Positions 35,961 through 47,271 of a DNA stretch of 64,000 bases are shown one piece after another. The first letter of the stretch is position 1; every line of letters starts with the position of its first letter. The position numbers and the translations under genes were made by a program. The notes beneath the pieces were generated by a model. The model was not told where the DNA came from, did no database searches, and worked only from the letters and a program-made list of their open reading frames with translations. The DNA lies in assembly GCA_905182985.1 (NCBI GenBank), contig CAJJDN010000023.1, positions 314,598 to 378,597 of the forward strand, written 5' to 3'. Source of the stretch: Paramecium sonneborni. Taxonomy: Eukaryota > Ciliophora > Oligohymenophorea > Peniculida > Parameciidae.

Positions 35961-37604
35961 ATGTAATAGTATAAAAGCATAGAAGTAAATTAATATTTAG
36001 GATTATATTTAGCAATTAGATGAATTGATGACTAGTAATTTTTATATTGAAGAAGTTTTTGATGAAATACAAAATGAAAAAGTGGAAATTCCAAATACAG
36101 ATAAGAATAAAATCATGTTAACACTTGTAATGTATATCTTCTAGATAAAAAGGAAGAAAATCTAAAAGAAAAAAATGATTTCCTACTTTCAGAAGAATTT
36201 AATTAATTTCAACAATTGCTTGTTATTTCATTGATTACAATTAATTTTTCTAGCGATGATCCATTTTTTAGACATATTACAATGGTAGTTAAAGCTATTA
36301 AGAAAGCTATTAAAAAAAGACTAGTTCAAGATACTAATTACTTTTAATCAGTTCAAGAATATAAAGTAAAATTAATCTTTTCTAATAGAGAATTAATAAT
36401 CAACTCTCTTTAAAATCTTTTATTAAGATATAAATATTGGATTCATCACATCGACTTTATAAATAAAATCTACAGCATTCATATTTATCAATAAAGCAAT
36501 AGTAGAATGCTTTTTGAATAAGAAAATATCAATTGAACAAAAAAATGAGCGTGCTAGATTAACTTTATCTTTTTTCAATATTGATATTTAGAAAGAATTA
36601 AATGTGTAGTAAGATTTTAAAAACTAATTTTTACGAAACAATAAATTCAAAAATGAGTTTATTGTTATAAATGAAGAATTTGATAAACAGAAATAAAGCA
36701 CAACTTATCATGTCTATAAGCCAATGGATGATTAAATATATTTTGTTAAACGAGTAAAAAACAACCTAATTATAGATTTAATTGTAAGACATTCCTATAA
36801 ATGTTACATTTTAAGATATATTTAATACAAAAAGTTCTAATTAAGATTACTTAACAATTCAAGAAGCACGTATACTTTAACGTGTCTCACATCCAAACAT
36901 TATCAGACTTTATGACTGGTGGCTTGAATCAAAAAATTAACAACTCTACCTTTACACATAAATTGAATATTGCATCTATCCAGGATATATTTCACAAACT
37001 AAAAACCTTTTGAGTTATTCTTATTTTTATATGAATCCTATGCCATTAGAATAGAAAAGCAAATTAATTATTGAAATAATATTGTAAATTATTGGAGGGT
37101 TAGAATATTTATAACAAAAATAAATTATTCATGGAGATTTAAAACCTGAAAGCATAATGGTTACTAAAAGTATCACTGGAGAAATTTAAGTAAATCTTAT
37201 CTTATATAAATGAGGTAATGTTGGCAGACCTAAATCATTAATACTCAGATTTTTAAGATATGTAAAAATAATTCAAACAGGATTTAACATAATATAAATA
37301 ATAATGTCTTTAAGCTTTAGGTGTAGTACTAATGCATCTTATTCTCACATTCCCAGGTGAACCAACATTAAGGAATAATTATGTAACCAAATTTTCAAAT
37401 TACGATATTGAAGATTCTTTATGTGAGTTTGATAAATGGGCTTAAAAATCTGTAAAAAATAGACATAAAGAATTTTCTTTTTTTTTATATAAAAATTTTA
37501 TGGATTTAGCAAAATCCCTTTTAAAGAAACAGTAATTTCATGAATTACATGAAGTAAGAACTTTTATTTAAAATAATAAATAATTTGATCATCTATTAGT
37601 TTGA
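35961..37604 (+). CDS. Divergent protein kinase-like protein (PEK/Wee1-like lobe order)
   Basis: 505 residues; introns 35985-36012, 36127-36152, 36366-36390, 36754-36775 and 37189-37213 give one consistent frame. The first ~200 residues are helical with no known domain. The kinase domain starts near FKNEFIVINEEF, has the VAIK-like lysine in IYFVKRI, then QEARILQRVSHPNIIRLYD and LYTQIEYC, as in eIF2-alpha or Wee1-type kinases. The catalytic loop reads IIHGDLKPESIMV (HRD changed to HGD, Asp kept), and the DFG position reads ADLN, so Mg2+ binding may be altered. A glycine-rich loop is not obvious. It could be weakly active or a pseudokinase. Confidence 0.75.
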
Positions 37605-37644
37605 TTTATTTTATAGTTTTTTTTATAAAAATAAATAAATAATA

Positions 37645-38972
37645 ATGTAAAAGAGATAATCTCATAACAAAATTCCATCAGAAGTCATTCATCCTAATAA
37701 TTATTACATAATTCCAAATTCTCATAGGTAATAAAAATGTTCTTATAAATTGAAGATCATCACAAACCTAAGTTGAAAATTTATAGATGAAAAAAGTTGC
37801 TTCTACAAACAATTTTGATTAATTTGAAAAGATTTATAATGTTGAAAAACTCCAAAATTAGCATTAATAAAATAATGCTTATTAATCTAATTTGCAATTT
37901 TAATAATCTATTCAATATTCTGAGTAAAACAATCAATATTTAAATCGTTAACATTAATAGTTACTTTAGAATAATGTTGATCTATAAAGTCTTTATAACA
38001 GATCAGAGATGGAAAATAAAAAATTATAAAATGAATTAAAATTATTATAAAATAGAATATCATTAAGAGAAAATGAATTAAAGTAGGCTTAAGAGAATGG
38101 AGCTTAATATATGAAAGAAATTGCTTAATTAAAAATTTCAATTCAAAAAGTATTTTTTGTTAACTTATATACTAAAGCTTAATTCTACATTGACTAAATT
38201 AAATGATGAAAATGTTTAATATAAAGATTAATTGAATGCAACAGAAACTTAGAGTTTTCTATTGGATAAAGGACTATCTAGTAGAAGAGACCTGAATTAA
38301 TAAAATGAATTCAATTTAAGTGAGTCAAGATAATCTTAAAATTCTCGATAAAATTCTTAAATAATTTCAAATTTGTAAATTAATTCTTCTATTACTAATG
38401 AAAATATTTCGAAATACTAAAATTAAATACTTCAATATTAAAAAGAGTTAACAGAAAAAAATTAATTGATAGCAGATTTGCAATAATAAGTTAAAAATTT
38501 AACTGAATTTTAACGACAATTAATGGCAAAATCTCCAAAAAAATAATAAAAATAACATAATAAAGGTCTTAGAACATTATTTTAATCAAGCCCACGTTAA
38601 ACACCAATTTAAAAAGTTTAAATAAGTAATGAAAGTTAAATAATGAGTAATAAAAATCTTTTAAATTTAATTGAAGAATAACAAAAACCTGATTCTTAAC
38701 TTCATCGTACCAGATAATCAGATGAATTTGAAGTAAAAAAATTATTATAATCAGGCTGGACCAAGTATAAAATCATCAATAACCAATTTAAAGAGCAAAT
38801 AATAATTACAATAGATTTATAAGAAAATCAATTAGTCTACAATATATACTGCAGGTTTGTATTCTAGTTTGCTAGATTATTAATATCTATCAAATGTAAT
38901 TAATTTTATTTTTCATATTTTTAGAGTAAATTATTGAGTTTTTCATGTTCTAAAGAAACCTTATAACATTGA
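37645..38972 (+). CDS. Q/N-rich coiled-coil protein, C-terminal exons uncertain
   Basis: At least 423 residues with 28-nt introns at 37728-37755 and 38150-38177. The first ~120 residues are Asn/Gln-rich; residues ~130-180 and ~270-310 are coiled coils; then a basic Ser/Pro stretch (near 38530-38620). The last ~70 residues (LLQSGWTKYKIINNQFK...) resemble the start of a PH-like domain common at ciliate protein ends. The frame stops at 38970, but downstream DNA to about 39172 still looks coding, so the true C terminus may be spliced further. Confidence 0.6.
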
Positions 38973-39352
38973 AGATCTCTTATAATATTTTAATTTATAA
39001 ATATATTTGTTATTGAATAATTTAAACACTACTTTATAAATTAAGCAAGACTAAAAGATTTATTTATATCTATAAGGTAAGGACTATTTATTCTTCAGAT
39101 GTAAATTACATCAATTTGCTTAAAATTAAATAACAATTTGTTTTCATAAAAGGTAAAAATAGTATAATCTGATGATTATAAATTTCAATATTATGTTGAA
39201 AACTTAATAACATTATTTATCTTCTCTTTCAATATAGAATATTTCTACTTGTAGTGATATTTAAATATTTTTTTCATTAGTTTTATGTCACTTAAAAAAT
39301 TCAGCTTTTTTATAATTTGATTAATTAATTATTTTAGTTGTTTAAATATTAT
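38973..39352 (+). other. Coding-like tail then short intergenic DNA
   Basis: Frame fragments such as KPYNIEDLLQYFNLQIYL and KIKQQFVFIKGKN lie on the plus strand to about 39172 and may be terminal exons of the preceding gene. I could not find a splice set that joins them in frame. The remainder is AT-rich spacer. Confidence 0.4.
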
Positions 39353-40849
39353 ATGGATAGAAGTGAAGAATAAGAAGAAAGTATGATTGAAGTTTAGCCT
39401 TTATAATCTTAGGCTATTGAAGAAATAAAATTAGACAAAAAAGAAGCAAAAATAATAAAATAATTAGATTAGATTTTGTAGGAATCAGATATAGATTGGG
39501 AGAAAGTAGAAATTTATTTATATGAAGATCAAAAATATCTAAGGAATGTATATAATTATGCTTGCTTTATAAAATATATTTTCACTTTGGATTTTAGTAT
39601 TACTTTATTTTTTGAAGTTTGGAAAAGATATAGCTGATCTGATTAGATATCCTTATGATATTTTATTGATATTTCTTTATTTATATTGTCTTGTTCAAAT
39701 TCAATTTAAGCAGGATGATTGGAAAATACCTCCATATAATTATTTGTTATATGTACATTTTGATATATAATCTAAGTTTATAGATGATTCATTCTTTTAC
39801 AAGAACATTTTTATCAATCTACATAATCTTCCGATTTCCATATATTCACCTTGAAATAGTACATGTAATGCTAACTTTTGATTTTATAATTATCTATTTA
39901 TTATTCCAAATCGATAGAAAAAATAAAATCTAATGTTTTTTAGCAAAGGATTATTGGTGGAGGTAAGAATTCATTGATTTTTAAGAGCTTTAATTATATT
40001 TATGATTTAGGAAATATCAGTTAATACAGTTTATGCTGTTTATACTTGGTAAGAAGTCTTTACTTGGTTCTCGGTGTATTTTTTAATATTATGTTATGTT
40101 TTATGGGAATGCTAAATGATTAGATACAGACAACATATAAACTTTTACTTTAACGCTTTTTATTTGGGTCAAGCCTATTTGGATAGTGATATCTTGTTTC
40201 CTTGTTCCTTGTTAAAGTTATTTAAGCATTGAAATATTATTAAAATATTTTTATTCCATATTCTTCTCTTTCTAACTATTTAATATACAACTCTTTATTT
40301 CTATCATAAATCTATCTAAAAATGATATTCAAGTAAGATTCATTTCAGATCGAATATAAATAATTGAAAGTATATTACTTTCAATAATGTTATCTTTAAA
40401 TAATACTAAAACTTAAAATTTATTAAAGATATTGATTAGAGTCTATAAGTTAATAAAACTTAGAATTTTTTTAATATTGCAAAAACTGAGTTTAATCATT
40501 CTTATGAAAATTTTCATTTGTCTAAACATTTTATTTTATGCTAATTTAGTAACATTTACGAATATAATTGAAGTTAGCTATATGCTGTTATTTATTATCA
40601 CTTTCTTTCAATAAAATATTCAAACCTAATTTGTAACATTAACGAGAGTTGATTCATATATTAATGAATTTTATACTCTAAATAATGATATGATAATTAT
40701 ATCGTATTTTCATTTTAACAATCGGTTTATTTAGTTTATTAACTGTAAATTTTTAGCCTAAGTTAACTAGAATTATATGTTTAAAAGCCAAATTACAATT
40801 TTTACAAAATCATTTTTTTAATTTAACTTTCAGATCAATTGCAAATGAT
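39353..40849 (+). CDS. Multi-pass membrane protein, ABC-transporter-like membrane region, apparently truncated
   Basis: Acidic, Glu/Lys-rich N terminus (~60 residues), then many hydrophobic segments such as IFSLWILVLLYFLKFG, YPYDILLIFLYLYCLV, FSVYFLILCYVLWE and ILMKIFICLNILFYANLV. Introns of 22 nt near 39511 and near 40189 restore frame. Between 40330 and 40690 the order SDRIQIIES...ANLVTFTN...QFVTLTRVDSYINEF recalls the first membrane domain and linker of ABCC-type transporters. No nucleotide-binding domain follows, and one internal stretch (around 39830-39990) has a frame problem. Either a pseudogene, a truncated copy, or an unrelated membrane protein. Confidence 0.4.
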
Positions 40850-41426
40850 TTCTTAATTTACCATAATTTTTTTAGAATCTTGAACCTAATTGTTTTTATT
40901 TTATTCAAGTTAATTTTTTTATCTGAATTATATTTAAATAAGAAAGTAAATATTTAAACCATAGACATATTTAAATTAGGTAGTATACAGAAAAACTTTA
41001 TCATAGATTCAATTAAGTCAAGAAAAACAAGTGAAGTTTGTTTTTTTAATAAACTTAATTAATTATATTAATAAGCAAGCAACCTTTGTTAAGAATTATT
41101 TTCTCACAAAGATTCCAGATTTAAAACAAAGGAATCAATGAATGTTTAAATAGTTGATAAAGCACAATCTAGTATTTATTATAAATGTTTTCAGACGATG
41201 TAAATTTATTTCTTCCTTCTTTTACAATATATAAAATATATCGATTATAAATTAAAAAGATTCGAGACAAACTATTAATAAATTCAATGAGACTTTGAAT
41301 ATCAATTCCTTATCTTCTTAGTCTTGAATTTCACCATAATAAATTTGATAATATGACTTGCTCAATATTATTCAGTATAAAGCCTATATTTCCAAAATTA
41401 TTAAATCTGAATAATTTAATCAATAA
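40850..41426. other. AT-rich DNA after truncated membrane gene
   Basis: About 580 bp. If the preceding gene is an ABC transporter, its nucleotide-binding domain should lie here, but no Walker A or signature motif is visible in any frame. No other gene seen. Confidence 0.5.
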
Positions 41427-41657
41427 ATGGGGTGTTCTGTGATAAAATAAAAGAGGGCTAATGATAAAGAATCAAATGAATGCAGAATTTAGAATAAGTC
41501 TCATCTAAGAAAGAATTATTTTTATAGATTTTCTTTTAAACTGGAAGATATTTCAAAGAGTACCCTATTGCTAAGAAGAAAAATGAAATGTGAAACAACT
41601 TTAGAAATATCTAACCAACTTTCATAAAAATCAAGAATTGCTTCTCGGGGATTATGA
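41427..41657 (+). CDS. Small protein with N-myristoylation-like MGC start
   Basis: 76 codons from ATG (41427) to TGA (41655) without intron. Begins Met-Gly-Cys-Ser, a pattern for N-myristoylation plus palmitoylation; the rest is basic and helical (for example SFKLEDISKSTLLLRRKMK). It could be a small membrane-anchored protein or a first exon of something longer. No homologue recognised. Confidence 0.4.
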
Positions 41658-42361
41658 GCAATTATCTATTTTATAATTATATATTACAATTTCTAAATAA
41701 GACCTTAACTTTATTTTTCCTCTTTTGCTATTTAGGTCTAAGAATAATGAAAAAAATCAAGATCAATATTTTTTGGAAGTCTTTCAATATAGAAGTAAAT
41801 TTAAACAAATAAAGGACATTATACTGTATAAAATTAGCAAAATAAGGAACATTAACTGAAATTGATAATTTTATCTAAGTTTAAAGATTAAAACAAAAAA
41901 AATAGTTCAGATAGTGATGTATGTCAAAGTATCAAAATAATACATCAATATTAATAGTATAAGAAATAATGAATAAGGCAGATTTTAAAAATCATGACTA
42001 ATAAATATGTTTAAATCGAATAAAATTATTAAACAATTAAAAAAAAAGTTATTGTGCATGATTTATAGAGAAATTGTAAAGAATATAAGACTTATAATTA
42101 AGGCAGATTCAAATGGAGAAAAAAATTAAAATTTTATAATAGTGAATATTACAAATTATGAAAGTTTTAATCTTGTAAAATATATCCAGTATATAATAAT
42201 TTTGAAGAGATAATTATTTGTATTTATAAAAGATAAAAATGAATAATTTCTAAATTTTAAGTGAGTAGCATGAAAAAGGGAAGAGAGAAAGATGATAAAT
42301 TTTTATATAATATAAATTAAAACTAAACAAATGTACCGTTTTTGTGTGATAATTTAATAAA
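41658..42361. other. Intergenic, no gene seen
   Basis: About 700 bp of AT-rich DNA. Plus-strand open stretches between 41900 and 42250 are Lys/Asn/Ile-rich and lack sensible starts. Contains the upstream region of the trichocyst-matrix-type gene. Confidence 0.5.
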
Positions 42362-43760
42362 ATGAAGGTTTTTGGAATAATGGCATTGTTGCTGATAGGA
42401 ACATACTGTCAATCAAATGAAATAGATGTTGTATTAAAGATGCTTGGTGATTTAAAAAATGGAACAACAAAGCAATTATAAGAATTAGAGAGTGATTGGG
42501 CATAGACAAGATATGTATTGTATATAATATGACTTTCGATAAGTAAAAAGAAGACATTGTTAAAGATTTATAACGTTCAGCATCAACATAAAGAGGTGAA
42601 TGTAATAGAAGAGATTAAGAATGGGCAAATAAAGAACGTGATATTAGAATAACACTTAGCTATATTAATTGGTTAGAGAAGAGAATAAAAGAGAATAATT
42701 AGAGACTATAAAGATTGGATGTGAATAGATGTGAATCAAATGCTAATTTTATAAATGATATAAAGAATTCAAAGAAAACATTAAATTTAATAGCTTTCTT
42801 AAGAAGAGCTGTAAAGAATGCTAAAGAAGTACATCATATATTATATGCAATTATAAGACTGATTTACCAACACTATTGTAATCTGCTTAATTTATTTAAT
42901 TGAAATCCTTTTTAAGTGATGATGGAGAAGAACCAGAATTGACAGTTGAAGATAATGAACCACCTCATGTTTATGATGAAGTAACAGAAACTCCAGAAGA
43001 GACATCTGTTACTGAAATTGAAGATTCTGAATAAGATGTAGAAACTTCTGCAACTCCAGAAGAAGGAGTAGAAGCAATAGATCATGAAATTGAAGAAACA
43101 TTATCAGTAGATGAACCAGAAAGTCCTGTTCCTGAACATCCATTTGAAGCTGAAGAAAAAGCTACAAATGAGTAATTAGCAAAAGAAGCTGCAGCATTTA
43201 ATAAAATTATTGAAAAAGGATAAAAGGCTCCCGTTTAAGGAGGATCTGGAAAAGATTATTCTTAATTTACTGTAGCTTAATAAGAGTTATTAAATTTCTT
43301 AGACATCTTAGAAGATGAAGTTAGAGGAACATTTGCTAAAAAATAAGATAATCAAGTCAATTCAGCTATGGGATATAGTGATTTTAAAGGACTAATTAAT
43401 AAAGAAAATGAAACTTTTAAAGGACATTTAGTTGCTGAAGATGTTAATCTAGTAATACATTCAATTTATAAAATAGGAAAAATTGTAAAATTAATTGATC
43501 ACTATTTTATAAGCCACTGCTGCATGTAAAGAAAGATTGAAGAAAATCTAAAATTCAATTGATTTAGCTAATGAAGTATTATATAAATATATATTTTATT
43601 TTAGGATTTATCTAATGCTGAAACTCACTTTAAATCAGTTAGTGAAACTCTCTAAGAAGAATTAAACACTTTTGATGATGTCTATAGAATTTACTCAAGC
43701 CAGGTAGGTTCTTAAAGTACCTAATACAAGAGAGACGTTTAATCTAAAATTACAAATTGA
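42362..43760 (+). CDS. Trichocyst matrix protein-like (granule lattice) secretory coiled-coil protein
   Basis: 428 residues; introns of 29, 29, 25 and 29 nt (for example gt at 42514 and at 42830) give one frame. Signal peptide MKVFGIMALLLIGTYCQ, then a coiled coil with the pattern C-N-R-R-D-x-E-W and later ASNANF-like R-C-E-S-N-A-N-F-I that is typical of ciliate dense-core granule core proteins. A strongly acidic Glu/Pro/Thr middle part (42930-43170) looks like the propeptide removed during maturation. The second coiled coil holds AACKERLKKI and ends SQVGSQSTQYKRD. Such proteins form the crystalline lattice of trichocysts that expands on Ca2+-triggered secretion. Confidence 0.72.
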
Positions 43761-44101
43761 TTATGAAAAATAATCATAAAATACAATCATTTTATAAAGC
43801 TCTATAAAATTACTTAATCTATCCATTTTTAATCTTTCCTATATATCCATACATATACTGAATTTTATAAATTGAATTCAAAGATATATAATCAAAAATT
43901 ATATTTCAATAAAAAACGATTAGTTTACCTAAAATGTCCATAACAAACCTTGAAACAATGTTGCAATGAATTTATCAATTATTTTTTCTAAATATTCATC
44001 AAATTTTTATAAATTAAATTCTGATACATAATTAAATTTATGAAAACTGTTTAATAGGCAATTAAAAAAAAAGGAAGTTTAGCTCTTATTATATAAAGAG
44101 A
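43761..44101. other. Intergenic, no gene seen
   Basis: About 340 bp of AT-rich DNA between the granule protein and the duplicated region. No feature found. Confidence 0.5.
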
Positions 44102-46540
44102 TATGAAAGTACATAACTCTTATAAGTAATGAATTGAATCTATTTTAAAGAGTTTAAAATGCCCCTTTTTAAAATAAAATGTCCAAATATATTTTGAATG
44201 GCAATCAAGTGTATGTAGCATCATCTTCAAATAAATCATTTCAGGCTTTACAATAGAATTTAGCCTTAGTAGAATAATTTACTCCTAAAGTAAATCTAAA
44301 TATTGATCTAGATAGTGTGTTTTACTTGATACTCTATCTAATAGAGTCTTAAAATAATGGATAAATGATACAACTGTTGAAACATCAGAACAATAATTAT
44401 TAGGCAAAAATAAATATACTAATTTATTTCTTAAAGTATTTCCAAAGTAAAGGGAATTCTTTACAAAATATGATAATGGAACATATGTTTATTATGTTAA
44501 AAATAGGTAAATAGAATTTTAGGATTAATTGTCTATTGCATATTATGCTTGCAATGATCCAAAAATGATGATTATGATATCAAAACCAGATGAAATTTTA
44601 TAAATTGAGGATATAGTATATAATTTTACTTTGGAAGAATTAAAAAATGTATTTATGGATTCTTTAGAAAAAATGAAAATTGCAATATTGAAACCTGAAG
44701 CAGATCCATCTGATTCTTTTGTTGATATTATCTTTTTATTTAGAAACACTGTTTTGAAAAATCATTAATATTTATTTGAGAATTATGTGAATTATTAAGC
44801 AGCTCTTTTATAAAAATCTTCAAGAGTTATGGATAAATGTTTCTTATTTACAAATCAATTTCTAGTAGATCAAATTACAAAGATAAGTTAAGAAAAATAT
44901 TATGATTATTCTTAATTTTATAAAGAAGAAGAATTCGATTAAAAAAATAAAGATGAACTTTTGGAAAAGATTGTTATAGCAGGTTATATAATTGATTATG
45001 TATTAAGAGTAAGAGCAATGAATGGATAAAATCCTTTTGAAAATACTAAATTTAATAAATATTTGAATTAAGATGATATTACAAAATATTTAGAACTTCA
45101 CAACTTTTATGCTGATTAACTTTATAATTTTTAGAATTTTTCAATTTAAGCATCCTTATTTAAAGATTCTTAATAAAGTAATTATCTAACATTTGAAGAA
45201 ACAGTATAAAGGTTTAAGTAAAAATCTGAAAACTTTAAATATTAGTTTGAGATTATGCAAAATTCTTAAGTTAAATAAGGTTTGGTGATGTAAGAACTTT
45301 TTAAAAAATAGATAAGTAAANTATGAAAGTACATAACTCTTATAAGTAATGAATTGAATCTATTTTAAAGAGTTTAAAATGCCCCTTTTTAAAATAAAAT
45401 GTCCAAATATATTTTGAATGGCAATCAAGTGTATGTAGCATCATCTTCAAATAAATCATTTCAGGCTTTACAATAGAATTTAGCCTTAGTAGAATAATTT
45501 ACTCCTAAAGTAAATCTAAATATTGATCTAGATAGTGTGTTTTACTTGATACTCTATCTAATAGAGTCTTAAAATAATGGATAAATGATACAACTGTTGA
45601 AACATCAGAACAATAATTATTAGGCAAAAATAAATATACTAATTTATTTCTTAAAGTATTTCCAAAGTAAAGGGAATTCTTTACAAAATATGATAATGGA
45701 ACATATGTTTATTATGTTAAAAATAGGTAAATAGAATTTTAGGATTAATTGTCTATTGCATATTATGCTTGCAATGATCCAAAAATGATGATTATGATAT
45801 CAAAACCAGATGAAATTTTATAAATTGAGGATATAGTATATAATTTTACTTTGGAAGAATTAAAAAATGTATTTATGGATTCTTTAGAAAAAATGAAAAT
45901 TGCAATATTGAAACCTGAAGCAGATCCATCTGATTCTTTTGTTGATATTATCTTTTTATTTAGAAACACTGTTTTGAAAAATCATTAATATTTATTTGAG
46001 AATTATGTGAATTATTAAGCAGCTCTTTTATAAAAATCTTCAAGAGTTATGGATAAATGTTTCTTATTTACAAATCAATTTCTAGTAGATCAAATTACAA
46101 AGATAAGTTAAGAAAAATATTATGATTATTCTTAATTTTATAAAGAAGAAGAATTCGATTAAAAAAATAAAGATGAACTTTTGGAAAAGATTGTTATAGC
46201 AGGTTATATAATTGATTATGTATTAAGAGTAAGAGCAATGAATGGATAAAATCCTTTTGAAAATACTAAATTTAATAAATATTTGAATTAAGATGATATT
46301 ACAAAATATTTAGAACTTCACAACTTTTATGCTGATTAACTTTATAATTTTTAGAATTTTTCAATTTAAGCATCCTTATTTAAAGATTCTTAATAAAGTA
46401 ATTATCTAACATTTGAAGAAACAGTATAAAGGTTTAAGTAAAAATCTGAAAACTTTAAATATTAGTTTGAGATTATGCAAAATTCTTAAGTTAAATAAGG
46501 TTTGGTGATGTAAGAACTTTTTAAAAAATAGATAAGTAAA
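44102..46540. repeat. Exact 1,219-bp direct duplication separated by a single N
   Basis: 44102-45320 and 45322-46540 read the same at every place compared (for example start, intron, identical internal ORFs offset by exactly 1,220 bp, and end). The only base between them is N at 45321. The pattern fits a scaffolding or gap-filling error rather than a biological tandem. Confidence 0.93.
44179..45320 (+). pseudogene. First, interrupted copy of the duplicated gene
   Basis: Same start (MSKYILNGNQVYVASSSNKS) and same 26-nt intron (44290-44315) as the complete copy at 45399, but coding is cut at the N after EELFKKQISK. Following bases restart the upstream non-coding sequence. Probably not a real separate gene. 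Confidence 0.8.
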
Positions 46541-47191
46541 ATAATATAAACTAGAATGATGTAAGGGATAAATTAAAAGGATATAATAAGATCTATGTAA
46601 AATATAGGAAGAGAAATATATACAAAGTAAGATTTGAGAAATTATTTAAAAATTTTATTAGAAGCAAATGCATTATTAGGATATCCATTAAAATTTCCAG
46701 GTAATTTAAAAGATTTGATGCTTGATTATATTTAAAATTTATAGGTTGAAAAAACAGCTAAGATTACTTCAGGATTAACTTTTAAATCTTTAACTAAGAA
46801 TTTACAATTTGCTTAATTACCAAAAAAAGAATCAAAATAAGATGAATTTACTGATGATGAATTAGATGAATGTTTTCGTTATGTTGTAAAATAAGATGGA
46901 AGTAAAAATGAATTACCAGAAGAATTTAAATATAAATCATTTGATGAAATGAAAAAGATTGCTGAAGAATTCTAATAAATAAATATTAAAATGAATTCAA
47001 AAGGAAAATATGAACTCGTTGATTTCAATTAGACAAGATTAAATTAGGGAGAAGTTGATAAATTATTACATGATTTAGAAGTTAATAATCCTAATAAAAA
47101 TAAAAAAGAAAAGAAATAAGAATCTGATGATAATGATGATTAATAAACATAACTTAAGAGTGGAAGAAGAATTAAATAAAAGAAAAAGTGA
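45399..47191 (+). CDS. Unknown protein, complete copy
   Basis: 588 residues; one 26-nt intron (45510-45535). N-terminal ~350 residues are mixed helical (VLLDTLSNRVLKQWIND, FTKYDNGTYVYYVKNRQ, IAYYACNDPKMMIMISKPDE, AGYIIDYVLRVRAM). A central helix region follows (ALLGYPLKFPGNLKDLMLD), then an acidic and a basic tail ending KSGRRIKQKKK. No signal peptide or TM. No family recognised. The basic C terminus could be a nuclear signal. Confidence 0.75.
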
Positions 47192-47271
47192 AACTTAAAT
47201 GTATATATATGTATTTTTCATTGTTGGTAGATTAAAAACATATTTTCTCTATAAATTAATTTTTAACATAT

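Noticed and set aside
36366..36540. Two separate genes in the kinase region (N-terminal helical protein and kinase)
   Set aside because: A 25-nt intron at 36366-36390 joins them in one frame and total exon length is divisible by three.
44543..45969. Two identical minus-strand ORFs suggesting a gene family
   Set aside because: Antisense shadows of the same exon present twice because of the assembly duplication.
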